51,944 nt of DNA from an uncultured Pseudomonadota bacterium. GTDB taxonomy: Bacteria > Myxococcota_A > Bradymonadia > Bradymonadales > GCA-2716585. Position numbers and translations under genes: made by a program. Every line of letters starts with the position of its first letter. The stretch's first letter is position 1. Below, one piece after another: positions 7,930 to 16,670 of the stretch. A model generated the notes under the pieces. The model searched no databases, was not told the origin of the DNA, and worked only from the letters and a program-made list of their open reading frames with translations. Location of the stretch: assembly GCA_937123825.1 (NCBI GenBank), contig CAKZKQ010000065.1:1-51944 (forward strand), written 5' to 3'.

Positions 7930-9561
7930 ATGGAAAAGCTCAACGGGCGGTTTGAGATACTGGAAGAGGTGGGACGCGGCCGTCAGGGTCGGACCTTCAA
8001 GGCCAAAGACCACCAGACGGACCAGGAGGTGGCGCTCAAGCAGCTTCACATGGGCGATGTGGAGGACTGGAAGAGCGTGGAGCTTTTTGAGCGCGAGACC
8101 CGCGTGCTCAAATCCATCGAGCACCCCAACGTCCCCGACTTTGTGGACGCCTTTGCCAGCGGTGAAGGTGCTCAAAGCAAGCTCTGCATCGTTCAGGAGT
8201 TCATCGAAGGCCAGACCCTCGACCAGCGCCTCAAGTCCAAGGGGCGCTGGGAGGCCGATGAAGCCAAAGAGGCCCTTGAAGCGCTGCTCCAAGTCCTCGA
8301 CGACCTCCACAGGCGCGTGCCGCCGGTGGTTCACCGCGACATCAAGCCTGGCAACATCATCCAAACCCCGCAAGGCAAGCTGGTCTTGATCGACTTTGGC
8401 GCCGTCCAGGACCAGGTCCAGGGCACCGTGGGCGGCTCCACGGTCATCGGCACGCCGGGCTACATGCCCATGGAGCAGATGATCGGCCGCGCCGTGCCCG
8501 CAAGCGACCTCTACTCCCTGGGCGTCACCTTTGCCTTTCTCCTCACCGGCGTCTCTCCAACCGACGCCCCGCTGGTCAAGAACGCCCTCGATTACGGCCC
8601 GCTGCTGAGCAAAGAAGACCCTCACCTGGCCCGCGTCATCACCCGCATGATCGCCCCCAACGTCGAAGAGCGCTTTGAATCTGCCCGCGATGTGCTCAAA
8701 GCCTTGCGTCAACCGCAGTCGCAGCCTCCCGCATCCCCCAACGATGCCCCTGCCCCTACCTCAACACCGCCACAAACCTCCACAAGCCCCCAAGCCATCA
8801 TTGATTGGGATGCTTTGGCCCGCAGTGAGTTGGCCGCGCACTACCTCAAAGTCGACTTCTACCAACTCCCGCCCACTGGACCTCCCGCTCCATACCACCA
8901 AGCCCCCCTCAACGGGTGGACCCGGTTTGGCGGCGTCGCCACACACAGAAACATCGTGTGGGAAAAGGCCCAATACTGGCGCAGCCCAGACGGCACCACC
9001 ATCTTTGAGTCGTTCAAGGGCCTCAAAGACACCGGAAACCCAACACATCGACTGATCACCTTTTTTGAAGACGGCACCAGCATCGCCACAGGAGAGCGCC
9101 TCAAAGAACACGAAGGCAAACATCAAGTGCGCCCTCTGATTGACACATCACATGACACCGCGCTGCTCATTCGAGAGCACCAATTCATGGTCAACGCGGC
9201 CCTCGCACAAGGCAAACGCCCCATCGACAACCGCCTCATCGACCCACAGCGCGCCTATCTGTGGACTCGCGCCATACACCACGCCCAAAACACCGATCTC
9301 TTTGGCCGAAGACTCGGCGCAGAGATCGCCGCCTTCTGGATTTTGGCCGGTTGGATGATCGTGCCCTTCTTTTATATGCTCTACATCTGGTGGTCCCGAA
9401 TCAAGCTGCACAAGGCTGGCATCCATCCTCGTCGCGGCATCCAACTGGAAAGCCCAGCCGCGCTCCAAAACGCAGTCTCTTCAAGCGGTTTGACCCTCCC
9501 CTCCTCCAATACAACACAGGCCGTCCAAGAGCGCGCTGCCCAACACACCACCGCCAAATGA
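7930..9561 (+). CDS. Membrane-anchored Ser/Thr protein kinase
   Basis: A 543-residue Hanks-type kinase. The catalytic domain (about 7-265) has the Gly-rich loop GRGRQGRTFKAK, Lys37 in VALK, the paired Glu56, catalytic HRDIKPGN (135-142), DFG (155-157) and Asp193 in SDLYSLG. All active-site residues are present. The usual APE motif reads PME. A Pro/Thr-rich linker follows (about 268-295), then about 160 residues of unrecognised soluble sequence rich in Trp and His, then one transmembrane helix (about 465-487, FWILAGWMIVPFFYMLYIWW) and a short tail. Placing the extra domain before the helix is unusual, because in PknB-type kinases the sensor follows the helix; here nearly everything may be cytosolic. 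GGAGG precedes the ATG. Substrates are unknown. Confidence 0.92.
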   Translation: MEKLNGRFEILEEVGRGRQGRTFKAKDHQTDQEVALKQLHMGDVEDWKSVELFERETRVLKSIEHPNVPDFVDAFASGEGAQSKLCIVQEFIEGQTLDQRLKSKGRWEADEAKEALEALLQVLDDLHRRVPPVVHRDIKPGNIIQTPQGKLVLIDFGAVQDQVQGTVGGSTVIGTPGYMPMEQMIGRAVPASDLYSLGVTFAFLLTGVSPTDAPLVKNALDYGPLLSKEDPHLARVITRMIAPNVEERFESARDVLKALRQPQSQPPASPNDAPAPTSTPPQTSTSPQAIIDWDALARSELAAHYLKVDFYQLPPTGPPAPYHQAPLNGWTRFGGVATHRNIVWEKAQYWRSPDGTTIFESFKGLKDTGNPTHRLITFFEDGTSIATGERLKEHEGKHQVRPLIDTSHDTALLIREHQFMVNAALAQGKRPIDNRLIDPQRAYLWTRAIHHAQNTDLFGRRLGAEIAAFWILAGWMIVPFFYMLYIWWSRIKLHKAGIHPRRGIQLESPAALQNAVSSSGLTLPSSNTTQAVQERAAQHTTAK

Positions 9562-9605
9562 CCCGGCGCTTACCGCGCAAGTCCCAACCCCCTTCCCCCA
9601 AAAAG

Positions 9606-9640
9606 GTTTGCCCCTTTGCGGCCAGCGCAAAGGGGCAAAC
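9606..9640. terminator. Perfect 15-bp hairpin downstream of the kinase gene
   Basis: GTTTGCCCCTTTGCG (9606-9620) pairs exactly with CGCAAAGGGGCAAAC (9626-9640) around GCCAG. Plus-strand sequence after it is not T-rich, but on the minus strand the hairpin is followed by CCTTTTTGG. It probably ends the kinase transcript and could terminate antisense reading. Confidence 0.65.
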
Positions 9641-9825
9641 ACTGCTTGATGGTTAAAACGCTCGCGGGCACCGCTGCGGGCAGCCTGCATCTGGGATGCC
9701 GTTATTCTACACAATCAAAAACCGAGTTCAAGAGATTTTAGATGTGTTGAGAGAGAAAATGTGACACGGATTTTATTTAGAGAAGGTCGCTTCAGCCCAA
9801 ATGCATTTCTCACCCGGTGACTTTA

Positions 9826-9867
9826 ATACCAAGCGACAAATCAAGTCGGACGTCTGTGGTTTGGTAT
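9826..9867. repeat. Dispersed palindrome, copy B
   Basis: The copy runs from ATACCAA to TTGGTAT with inner AAGTCGGACGTCTG. On the opposite strand it aligns closely with copy A, sharing CAGACGTCCGACTT and TTTGTC. It lies upstream of the two-gene membrane operon. Confidence 0.7.
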
Positions 9868-10003
9868 GGCATGGCACACGGCGGCTCTTTCGAAGGGATG
9901 CACCAGGCACGCCCCAAGCCGCGCACCCCTTCGCTGGTTTGTTTTGCCATCCGTGACGATTTAGGCTGTCTTTCACGCAGAGCGGGCAAAAGGGAGACGT
10001 GTT

Positions 10004-10051
10004 GTGAGCACGATTTGGGCGCCAGAAAACACGACAGGGCCGGTGGAATGA
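10004..10051 (+). CDS. Possible 15-residue leader peptide overlapping the next start
   Basis: A GTG codon at 10004 follows AGGGAG at a seven-base spacing, a better ribosome-binding site than the one before the downstream gene. The frame runs 15 codons (MSTIWAPENTTGPVE) and stops at a TGA that overlaps the ATG of the membrane-protein gene in ATGA. This arrangement suits translational coupling. It could equally be chance, and no homologue is known to me. Confidence 0.3.
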   Translation: MSTIWAPENTTGPVE

Positions 10052-11046
10052 TCGAAGAGGTCTTGCTCAAACCCATGGACGTGGTCCGAGCCCGCGCGCT
10101 GAAGTGGCTGGGCAAAACGGCGCGCCCGTTCATCATCGACCGCGAGTTGCGCGTGGCGGCGGCGGGGTCGTTGGTGATTGTGGCGGCGTTGTTGGGGGCG
10201 CTGGTCTTGCCGCTGTGGATGCTGGCGCTGGGGCCGCTGATATGGGGCATCCCCCACATCCTCTCTGACGTGCGTTATCTGGTGGTCCGCCCGGGCCATC
10301 ACAAGCGCTGGCCGCTGGTCCTGGCCGTGGGGGCGCCGCTGGCGGTGGCGGCGCTGGGCGGCGGTGTGGTGGCGGGGCTCTGCGCGGCCATGGGCGTCTT
10401 TCTGGTGGCCAGATGCAGCGCAGGGCGGCGCGCGGCGGGTCTGGTGGGGATCGGTGCCTTGATGGCGGGGGCGCTCTGGGCAGGTTCGGTGTCTGAGATC
10501 ATCTTTGCCCACGCCCACAACTTCATCGCGGTGGCGCTGTGGTGGGCCTGGAGGCCCAGACAGGGGCGCTGGCACTGGTGGCCGCTGGGGCTCTTTGTGG
10601 TGGGCTCGGTGCTGCTGGCGCTGGGGGTGCTGGATCCGTTCATCGGCGTTCAACTCCAGCGCGACTGGGGCTTTGGGTGGATGGACGGGCGGTACTTTGC
10701 GACGCTCCTGGCGCCGGGCTCGGATGCCCAGTGGGGTTTGCGGCTGGTGCTGCTTTTTGCCTTTGCCCAAGCCGTTCACTACGGCATCTGGCTGCGCATG
10801 ATGCCCGATGAAGACCGCCCGCAGCGCACGCCGCGCTCCTTTTTGGCCACCTGGAAGGCTCTGGAGGCGGATTTTGGACGCTGGCCCCTTCGAGCCACTG
10901 TGCTGGGGTGCGCGGCGCTGGCGGCCTGGGCTGCCTTTGATCTTGCCGGGGCGCGGCTTGGCTATTTGCGCATGGCCAACTTCCACGGCCACCTGGAGTT
11001 GGCCGCTGGCGCGTTGATTTTTGCCGAAGGACGCCTGCGCTCATGA
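10048..11046 (+). CDS. Polytopic membrane protein with intramembrane histidines
   Basis: A 332-residue integral membrane protein with about eight hydrophobic helices. The start at 10048 is the first in-frame ATG inside the open frame that leads directly into the conserved-looking part; the frame is open 77 codons further upstream through the palindrome region, which I consider noncoding. Several His lie in or beside helices: WGIPHILSDVRYL, FAHAHNFIAVALWW, AQAVHYGIWLRMMPDE and NFHGHLELAAG. Clusters of this kind are seen in membrane oxygenases and desaturases such as the Brp/Blh carotenoid dioxygenases, but I cannot assign a family. The next gene overlaps by four bases, so the two products are probably made together and may form a complex. 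Confidence 0.75.
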   Translation: MIEEVLLKPMDVVRARALKWLGKTARPFIIDRELRVAAAGSLVIVAALLGALVLPLWMLALGPLIWGIPHILSDVRYLVVRPGHHKRWPLVLAVGAPLAVAALGGGVVAGLCAAMGVFLVARCSAGRRAAGLVGIGALMAGALWAGSVSEIIFAHAHNFIAVALWWAWRPRQGRWHWWPLGLFVVGSVLLALGVLDPFIGVQLQRDWGFGWMDGRYFATLLAPGSDAQWGLRLVLLFAFAQAVHYGIWLRMMPDEDRPQRTPRSFLATWKALEADFGRWPLRATVLGCAALAAWAAFDLAGARLGYLRMANFHGHLELAAGALIFAEGRLRS

Positions 11047-11414
11047 CCCCGTGGTGGACCCCCGAACATGCCCAGCAGTGGCTGGCGGCCTTTGCGCTGA
11101 CGCAGGCCTTCGAGGTCCCGGTCTACGCGCTGGCGCTCTCGGGCGCCCACCGATCGCGCGCAGAGGTCTTTATGGTGGCCTTTGGGGCCAGCGCGCTGAC
11201 GCACCCGGTGGTGTGGTTTGTGATGCCGTGGTTGGTTGGGGAGCCGCTCTGGCTCTCGATCGCGCTCTCGGAGGTATTTGCGGTCGGTGTGGAGGCGGCG
11301 TGGTTGGCCGCCTGGAAACTGCGGGCGCCGCTGCGCACGGCGCTCATCGCCAACGCCACCAGCTTCCTGGTCGGCGGCGCCATCATGACGCTCCTCTACA
11401 CGGCGTTTTTCTAA
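11043..11414 (+). CDS. Small four-helix membrane protein, partner of the preceding gene
   Basis: A 123-residue protein with four predicted transmembrane helices (starting near WLAAFALTQAFEVPVYALAL, FMVAFGASALTHPVVWFVM, LSIALSEVFAVGVEAAWLAA and FLVGGAIMTLLY). Its ATG overlaps the stop of the upstream membrane gene in ATGA, a strong sign of co-translation. Conserved-looking polar residues inside helices include Gln and Glu in TQAFE, His in THPV, and Glu in SEVF and VEAAW. No family is recognised. The C-terminus ends AFF right after the last helix, suggesting a short exposed tail. Confidence 0.7.
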   Translation: MTPWWTPEHAQQWLAAFALTQAFEVPVYALALSGAHRSRAEVFMVAFGASALTHPVVWFVMPWLVGEPLWLSIALSEVFAVGVEAAWLAAWKLRAPLRTALIANATSFLVGGAIMTLLYTAFF

Positions 11415-11626
11415 GCCCATTGCCCCGGCAGACACCATCACCAAGGCCAAGCGCGGCTTGTGGGTGCTAGACCGAGTACCGTTTAAAAAGAGCCTTGCGA
11501 GGGCGAGAAATCGCAGTTCAGTTCAAGGAGGAGAGCACAGGCGGGTCTTTGACCCGTCGAGCATCGACGACGAAGAAATGGGCTGTGATAGCCGTCCTGG
11601 CTGGCTCGTTTTGAGCGGGACTCGGT

Positions 11627-11812
11627 CTATTTGGCGGGCGCTGGATCCGCTTTGGCGCCCTGGCTGGGGACCTCTTTGTCGTCGGCGGCGGCTTCTTCGG
11701 TTTCCACGGCGCCCGTTTCGCGTTCAACGGGCCGTTGCGAGGAGCAGCTGCCGCAGGGGGCAACGTCTGCCAGCAGGAGCAGGGCGAGCGCGAGGGTGGT
11801 GGCACGAATCAT
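11627..11812 (-). CDS. Small predicted lipoprotein
   Basis: A 61-residue protein whose ATG (11812) follows AAGGAG at about seven bases. It opens with a hydrophobic signal (MIRATTLALALLLLADVA) followed by PCGSCSS. One of the two Cys is probably lipidated, although neither context is an ideal lipobox. The remaining 35 residues are acidic and Ala/Pro-rich with no fold signature. It lies alone between the membrane operon (rightward) and the DUF4105 gene (rightward). Confidence 0.55.
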   Translation of the reverse strand: MIRATTLALALLLLADVAPCGSCSSQRPVERETGAVETEEAAADDKEVPSQGAKADPAPAK

Positions 11813-13229
11813 AGGGCATCTCCTTGTGTGTGGGCGGTCTGGTCTTCTGGAGACACAATATTAAGCAATTGGCGTGTGCCATTCCAGACCATTCCCATAT
11901 CCTTCAGCGATCGACGTTCATTGTTCCCTTGCGTTGGTGGCGATTGCAAGTTACCCCGTCGATGCGGGCTTGATGGGGCAGCCTGTGGTGCGGCTGTGCA
12001 AAGAAGATATGGCCCGGAATGTTCTGGCGCAGCCGGAACTTTTCGGGCCTGATCGCGGCGTTGTGATGTGGTGTGCACGTTGAGTGGTTTGGCAGCAGGA
12101 GGTGCGGTGGTGGTGAATGTGCGTCGGGGCGTGGCGGCTTTTGTGGTCGGCTTGGGCTTGTTGTGGTGTGTTGGCAGCGCGCAGGCGGCGCCCGTCATCG
12201 AGCTTTACACCATGGGTCAGGGCGACGACCTCTTTGCCCGCTTTGGTCACACCGCCGTCTGCGTCCTTGAGGACGCCCAGGCCGAAGATGGCCTGTGCTA
12301 CAACTATGGCACGGCCAACTTTGACAACCCTCTGGTGCTGGTCTGGCAGACGCTGCGCGGCGAGCCGCTTTTTACGGTCTCGCTGTCGGGCAAACGCCGT
12401 ATGGAGGGGCGTTATATCCGAGACGACCGCAGCGTGTGGCGTCAGCGCCTGCCGCTGAGCGACGTTCAGGCCACCGCGCTGGCCGTGCAGTTGGCCACCG
12501 ACGCCCACCCCGACAACCGGGACTTCATCTACCACCACTTTCGCACCAACTGCTCCACTCGCCCCCGAGACGCGCTGGCCAAGCTCTTTGGGCCCCCCTT
12601 TGCCACCGACGACCCGCCCCAGATGGCCCCGGAACCGCTGCGGCACTATGTCCGGCAAGGGTTTTCGGGCAGCTTGCCCTTGCTGCTGGGCTCGGAGTTG
12701 TTGCTGGGCAGGGTGCTCGATCGCGCCATCACGCGCCAGGAGGCCATGTTCCTGCCACTGGAGCTGGCCCAGGCCGTCGAAGAGCGCTTTGAGGTGCCCC
12801 TGCAAGAGGTCTACAGGCGCCATGGCCCCCCGCTGGAGGCCCCTCCCACGCGGGGACCGTGGTGGATCCTGGGGTTGGGATTGGCGCTGGCGGTGCCGTG
12901 GTTGGTGATGGCCGCCGTCGCGGGTCCCAAAGGGCGCCGGGTGGCCGTCGTGGGCGCCGTGGTCTGCCTGATGCTCCCCACAATGCTGCTCTGGGGTCTG
13001 GCGGCGGTGTCGAGCGAGCCCGAGATCTGGCTCAACGAGAACCTGTTGATCTTCCTGCCGGTGGATCTGGCGCTGCTGTGGTCAAAGCGGCGCCGCGAGA
13101 TCCTGCTGGGTCGCGCGGCGTGGTTGGGTTTGGTGGGGGTGTTGGCGGCCGCTGGCGTGTTGGTGCAGCCGCTGTGGGCGCCGTTGGCGGTGGCGGCGCT
13201 CTTGTTGGCGCCGATCGGCGTCGCTGAGT

Positions 13230-14633
<1,404 letters not shown>

Positions 14634-15153
14634 GGTATCCGTGCTTTGTCTAAAGGAGCCAACGCCAGTCACAACCCAGGACTGGCCGGCTCCACTTGGT
14701 TGGTCGCGTCCCCAACACCTGCAACATGAAGAGGGGGGCCTTGCTACGGGCGACATCTAAGCACCCAAAGGGTGCCCCTGCAAGACCCAAAACACCTTCA
14801 AAGCGCACGTTAAGGCGTGTTTGCATTCACACAGGCAGACCGCTGCCCATTGCCACGCCATAAAAAATCGTCCATCCAGAAGATGGGAGCGCGCTTTTTG
14901 TCTTGCGCGCAAACTACAAAGACACTAAAAAGCGAACAGCCTTCGCAAATCTGCATCAACCCAGGCATTGCCGAGGCAGACCCGAATCTCCCAAAGCCCT
15001 CCCTCAACAAAGGACGGCGCCGGGACCCCAGGACTTTCAATTCCACCGCCCCCTTTGCCCACCAACGCTCACGCCACAGGTGCGCCATGGGGTGTCGGAC
15101 AAGGCACGATGACATCGCCGCAGCACGCTGCGGTGCTTAAAGAGGGCTGGTGA
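14634..15153. other. Divergent intergenic region between asnS and the TauE/SafE gene
   Basis: These 520 bases contain no credible gene. A perfect GCACCC-AAA-GGGTGC hairpin lies at 14761-14775 and a GCGCGC...GCGCGC inverted repeat near 14888-14910. As asnS reads leftward and the exporter rightward, both promoters must be here. I see no clear T-box or other tRNA-sensing leader in front of asnS. Confidence 0.5.
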
Positions 15154-15909
15154 ATGGATCCGCTCTTGATTGTGATGGTGGCTGCGGCGCTCTTTGCTGG
15201 CACAACGACGCGCACGATTTTTGGTTTTGGTGACGCGCTGGTGGCGATGCCGATGATGGCCGTGCTGGTGGGCCTCCCCACCGCCTCGCCGTTGATGGCC
15301 CTCATCGGCCTGACGACCTCGGTGATCCTGCTCTTGCCCGAGTGGCGCTCGCTGGACTTCAAGGCGGCCGGTTACTTGATCGTCGTCTCGACGCTGGGCA
15401 TCCCGCTGGGCTTGATGTTGCTCGCCCCCGAGGCCGAAAACCCCGTCAAAATCGCGCTGGGCATCTTTTTGATTGGGTTTGGGGCCATGAAGCTGCGCGG
15501 CAAGGCGCCCTGGAAGCCCTCGCGCAAGATGAAAAAGGTCAGTGACTTTGCGCTCTGCCTGCTGGCGGGGGTCTTCAACGGCGCCTTCACCATCGCTGGT
15601 CCCCCGGCGGTGGTCTACGCCAGCAACAAAGGCTGGTCTCCGCAGACCTTCCGCGTGACACTCCAGACCTATTTCCTGGTCACCACCACCATCCTGGTCA
15701 TCGCCCACGGGCTCAAGGGCATGTGGACGGCCGAGGTGGGCACGCTCTACCTGGCGGGCCTGGTGGCGCTGGCGCTGGGCGCCGGGGTGGGCGCGCTGAT
15801 ACGCAAGAAGATCAACCCCGAGCGCTTCCAGAACGGCGTCTTTGTGATGCTCATCATCCTGGGGCTGGTGATGTTGGTGGCGGCCTGTCGGGGCATCCTC
15901 CAGGCCTGA
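15154..15909 (+). CDS. TauE/SafE-family membrane exporter
   Basis: A 251-residue integral membrane protein with about eight helices, the usual size for TauE/SafE (DUF81) permeases. These are thought to export sulfite, sulfoacetate or related organic anions. The first half begins VAAALFAGTTTRTIFGFGDA, the family's characteristic Gly-rich re-entrant region. The second half repeats the topology with LLAGVFNGAFTIAGPPAVVYA, also typical. GAGGGC precedes the ATG. No sulfur-metabolism gene is nearby, so the substrate cannot be inferred from context. The convergent nitroreductase gene follows after nine bases. Confidence 0.9.
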   Translation: MDPLLIVMVAAALFAGTTTRTIFGFGDALVAMPMMAVLVGLPTASPLMALIGLTTSVILLLPEWRSLDFKAAGYLIVVSTLGIPLGLMLLAPEAENPVKIALGIFLIGFGAMKLRGKAPWKPSRKMKKVSDFALCLLAGVFNGAFTIAGPPAVVYASNKGWSPQTFRVTLQTYFLVTTTILVIAHGLKGMWTAEVGTLYLAGLVALALGAGVGALIRKKINPERFQNGVFVMLIILGLVMLVAACRGILQA

Positions 15910-15918
15910 GCGCTTTGC

Positions 15919-16473
15919 TCAATCGGTCTGGCGCACGACGGTCTCAAGGCCGGGGCGCGCCACTTTGGGCGGGTCATTGCCGGGGACACCGATCCAGACA
16001 AAGCCGATGATCTCTTCGATTTGGGGGTCGATCCCCAGGATCTCGTAGGTCTTTGCGTGTGAGGTGATGCCCCCAGAGCTCCACTTGGCGCCGTAACCGT
16101 CGGCGTGCACGCTCAAGTGCATGTTTTGGATGGCGCAGGACGCGGCGGCGTAGTCCTCGCGGGCCTGGAAGGCGTTGTCGGTGCGCACCACGCTGACCAC
16201 CACCAGGCGGTCGGGGTTGGAGAGCTTGGCGGTGATCGCCATGCGCGCGGTGTCGTTGAGGGTCTTTTTCTTCTCTTTGAGGGCAATCCCCAGGGGGACC
16301 AGCGCTTGACGCGCCTGCGGGCCCGCCATGGTAAAGCGCCACGGCCAGGTGTGCTTGTGGCAGGGGGCCTGGTGGGCTGCCTCAAGGGCCCTATCGACCA
16401 CCTCCTGGGGGACCGCCCCGGGCTGGTAGTGGTGGAAGGTGCGACGCGTCATCAAAGCATTGTGAAGGTTCAT
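15919..16473 (-). CDS. Nitroreductase-family protein
   Basis: A 184-residue FMN-dependent nitroreductase-fold protein, probably cytosolic and acting as a homodimer. The N-terminal FMN-phosphate contact is in MTRRTFHHYQP, helix residues HQAPCHKHTWPWRF follow, and the C-terminal half has SVHADGYGAKWSSGG and IIGFVWIGVPG, which match the family's second flavin-binding segment. The physiological substrate is unknown; such enzymes reduce nitro groups, quinones or enones with NAD(P)H. It is convergent with the TauE/SafE gene and divergent from the large TPR gene. Confidence 0.9.
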   Translation of the reverse strand: MNLHNALMTRRTFHHYQPGAVPQEVVDRALEAAHQAPCHKHTWPWRFTMAGPQARQALVPLGIALKEKKKTLNDTARMAITAKLSNPDRLVVVSVVRTDNAFQAREDYAAASCAIQNMHLSVHADGYGAKWSSGGITSHAKTYEILGIDPQIEEIIGFVWIGVPGNDPPKVARPGLETVVRQTD

Positions 16474-16670
16474 GGGCGTGTTCTTTGGCTCCTTGTGTTC
16501 CCCATCTGGGGACAGAACTTGAGCACCGTCAGCGCCGGGTCAAAGCCTGGGGTTGGGTTTGATGCCATTTGCGCGCCTTGTATCTGGACAGCGCATCGTT
16601 GTGTAGACATGATGTCAACGCATGGTCTGGGCGGCCACAGGACGTGGCCTGATACGCTGGGGGGAGAGGC

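Larger units (their letters stand above)
9562..10003. other. Gene-free, partly AT-rich region upstream of a membrane operon
   Basis: No gene is visible. The region holds, in order, a perfect 15-bp hairpin (9606-9640), a markedly AT-rich stretch (about 9700-9830) that is a natural promoter location, palindrome copy B (9826-9867) and a degenerate relative of the window-end motif (9885-9904). Confidence 0.6.

Noticed and set aside
14761..14775. Hairpin before asnS as a T-box or attenuator
   Set aside because: It is only six base pairs, lies over 120 bases upstream of the start, and no specifier or antiterminator element can be seen.
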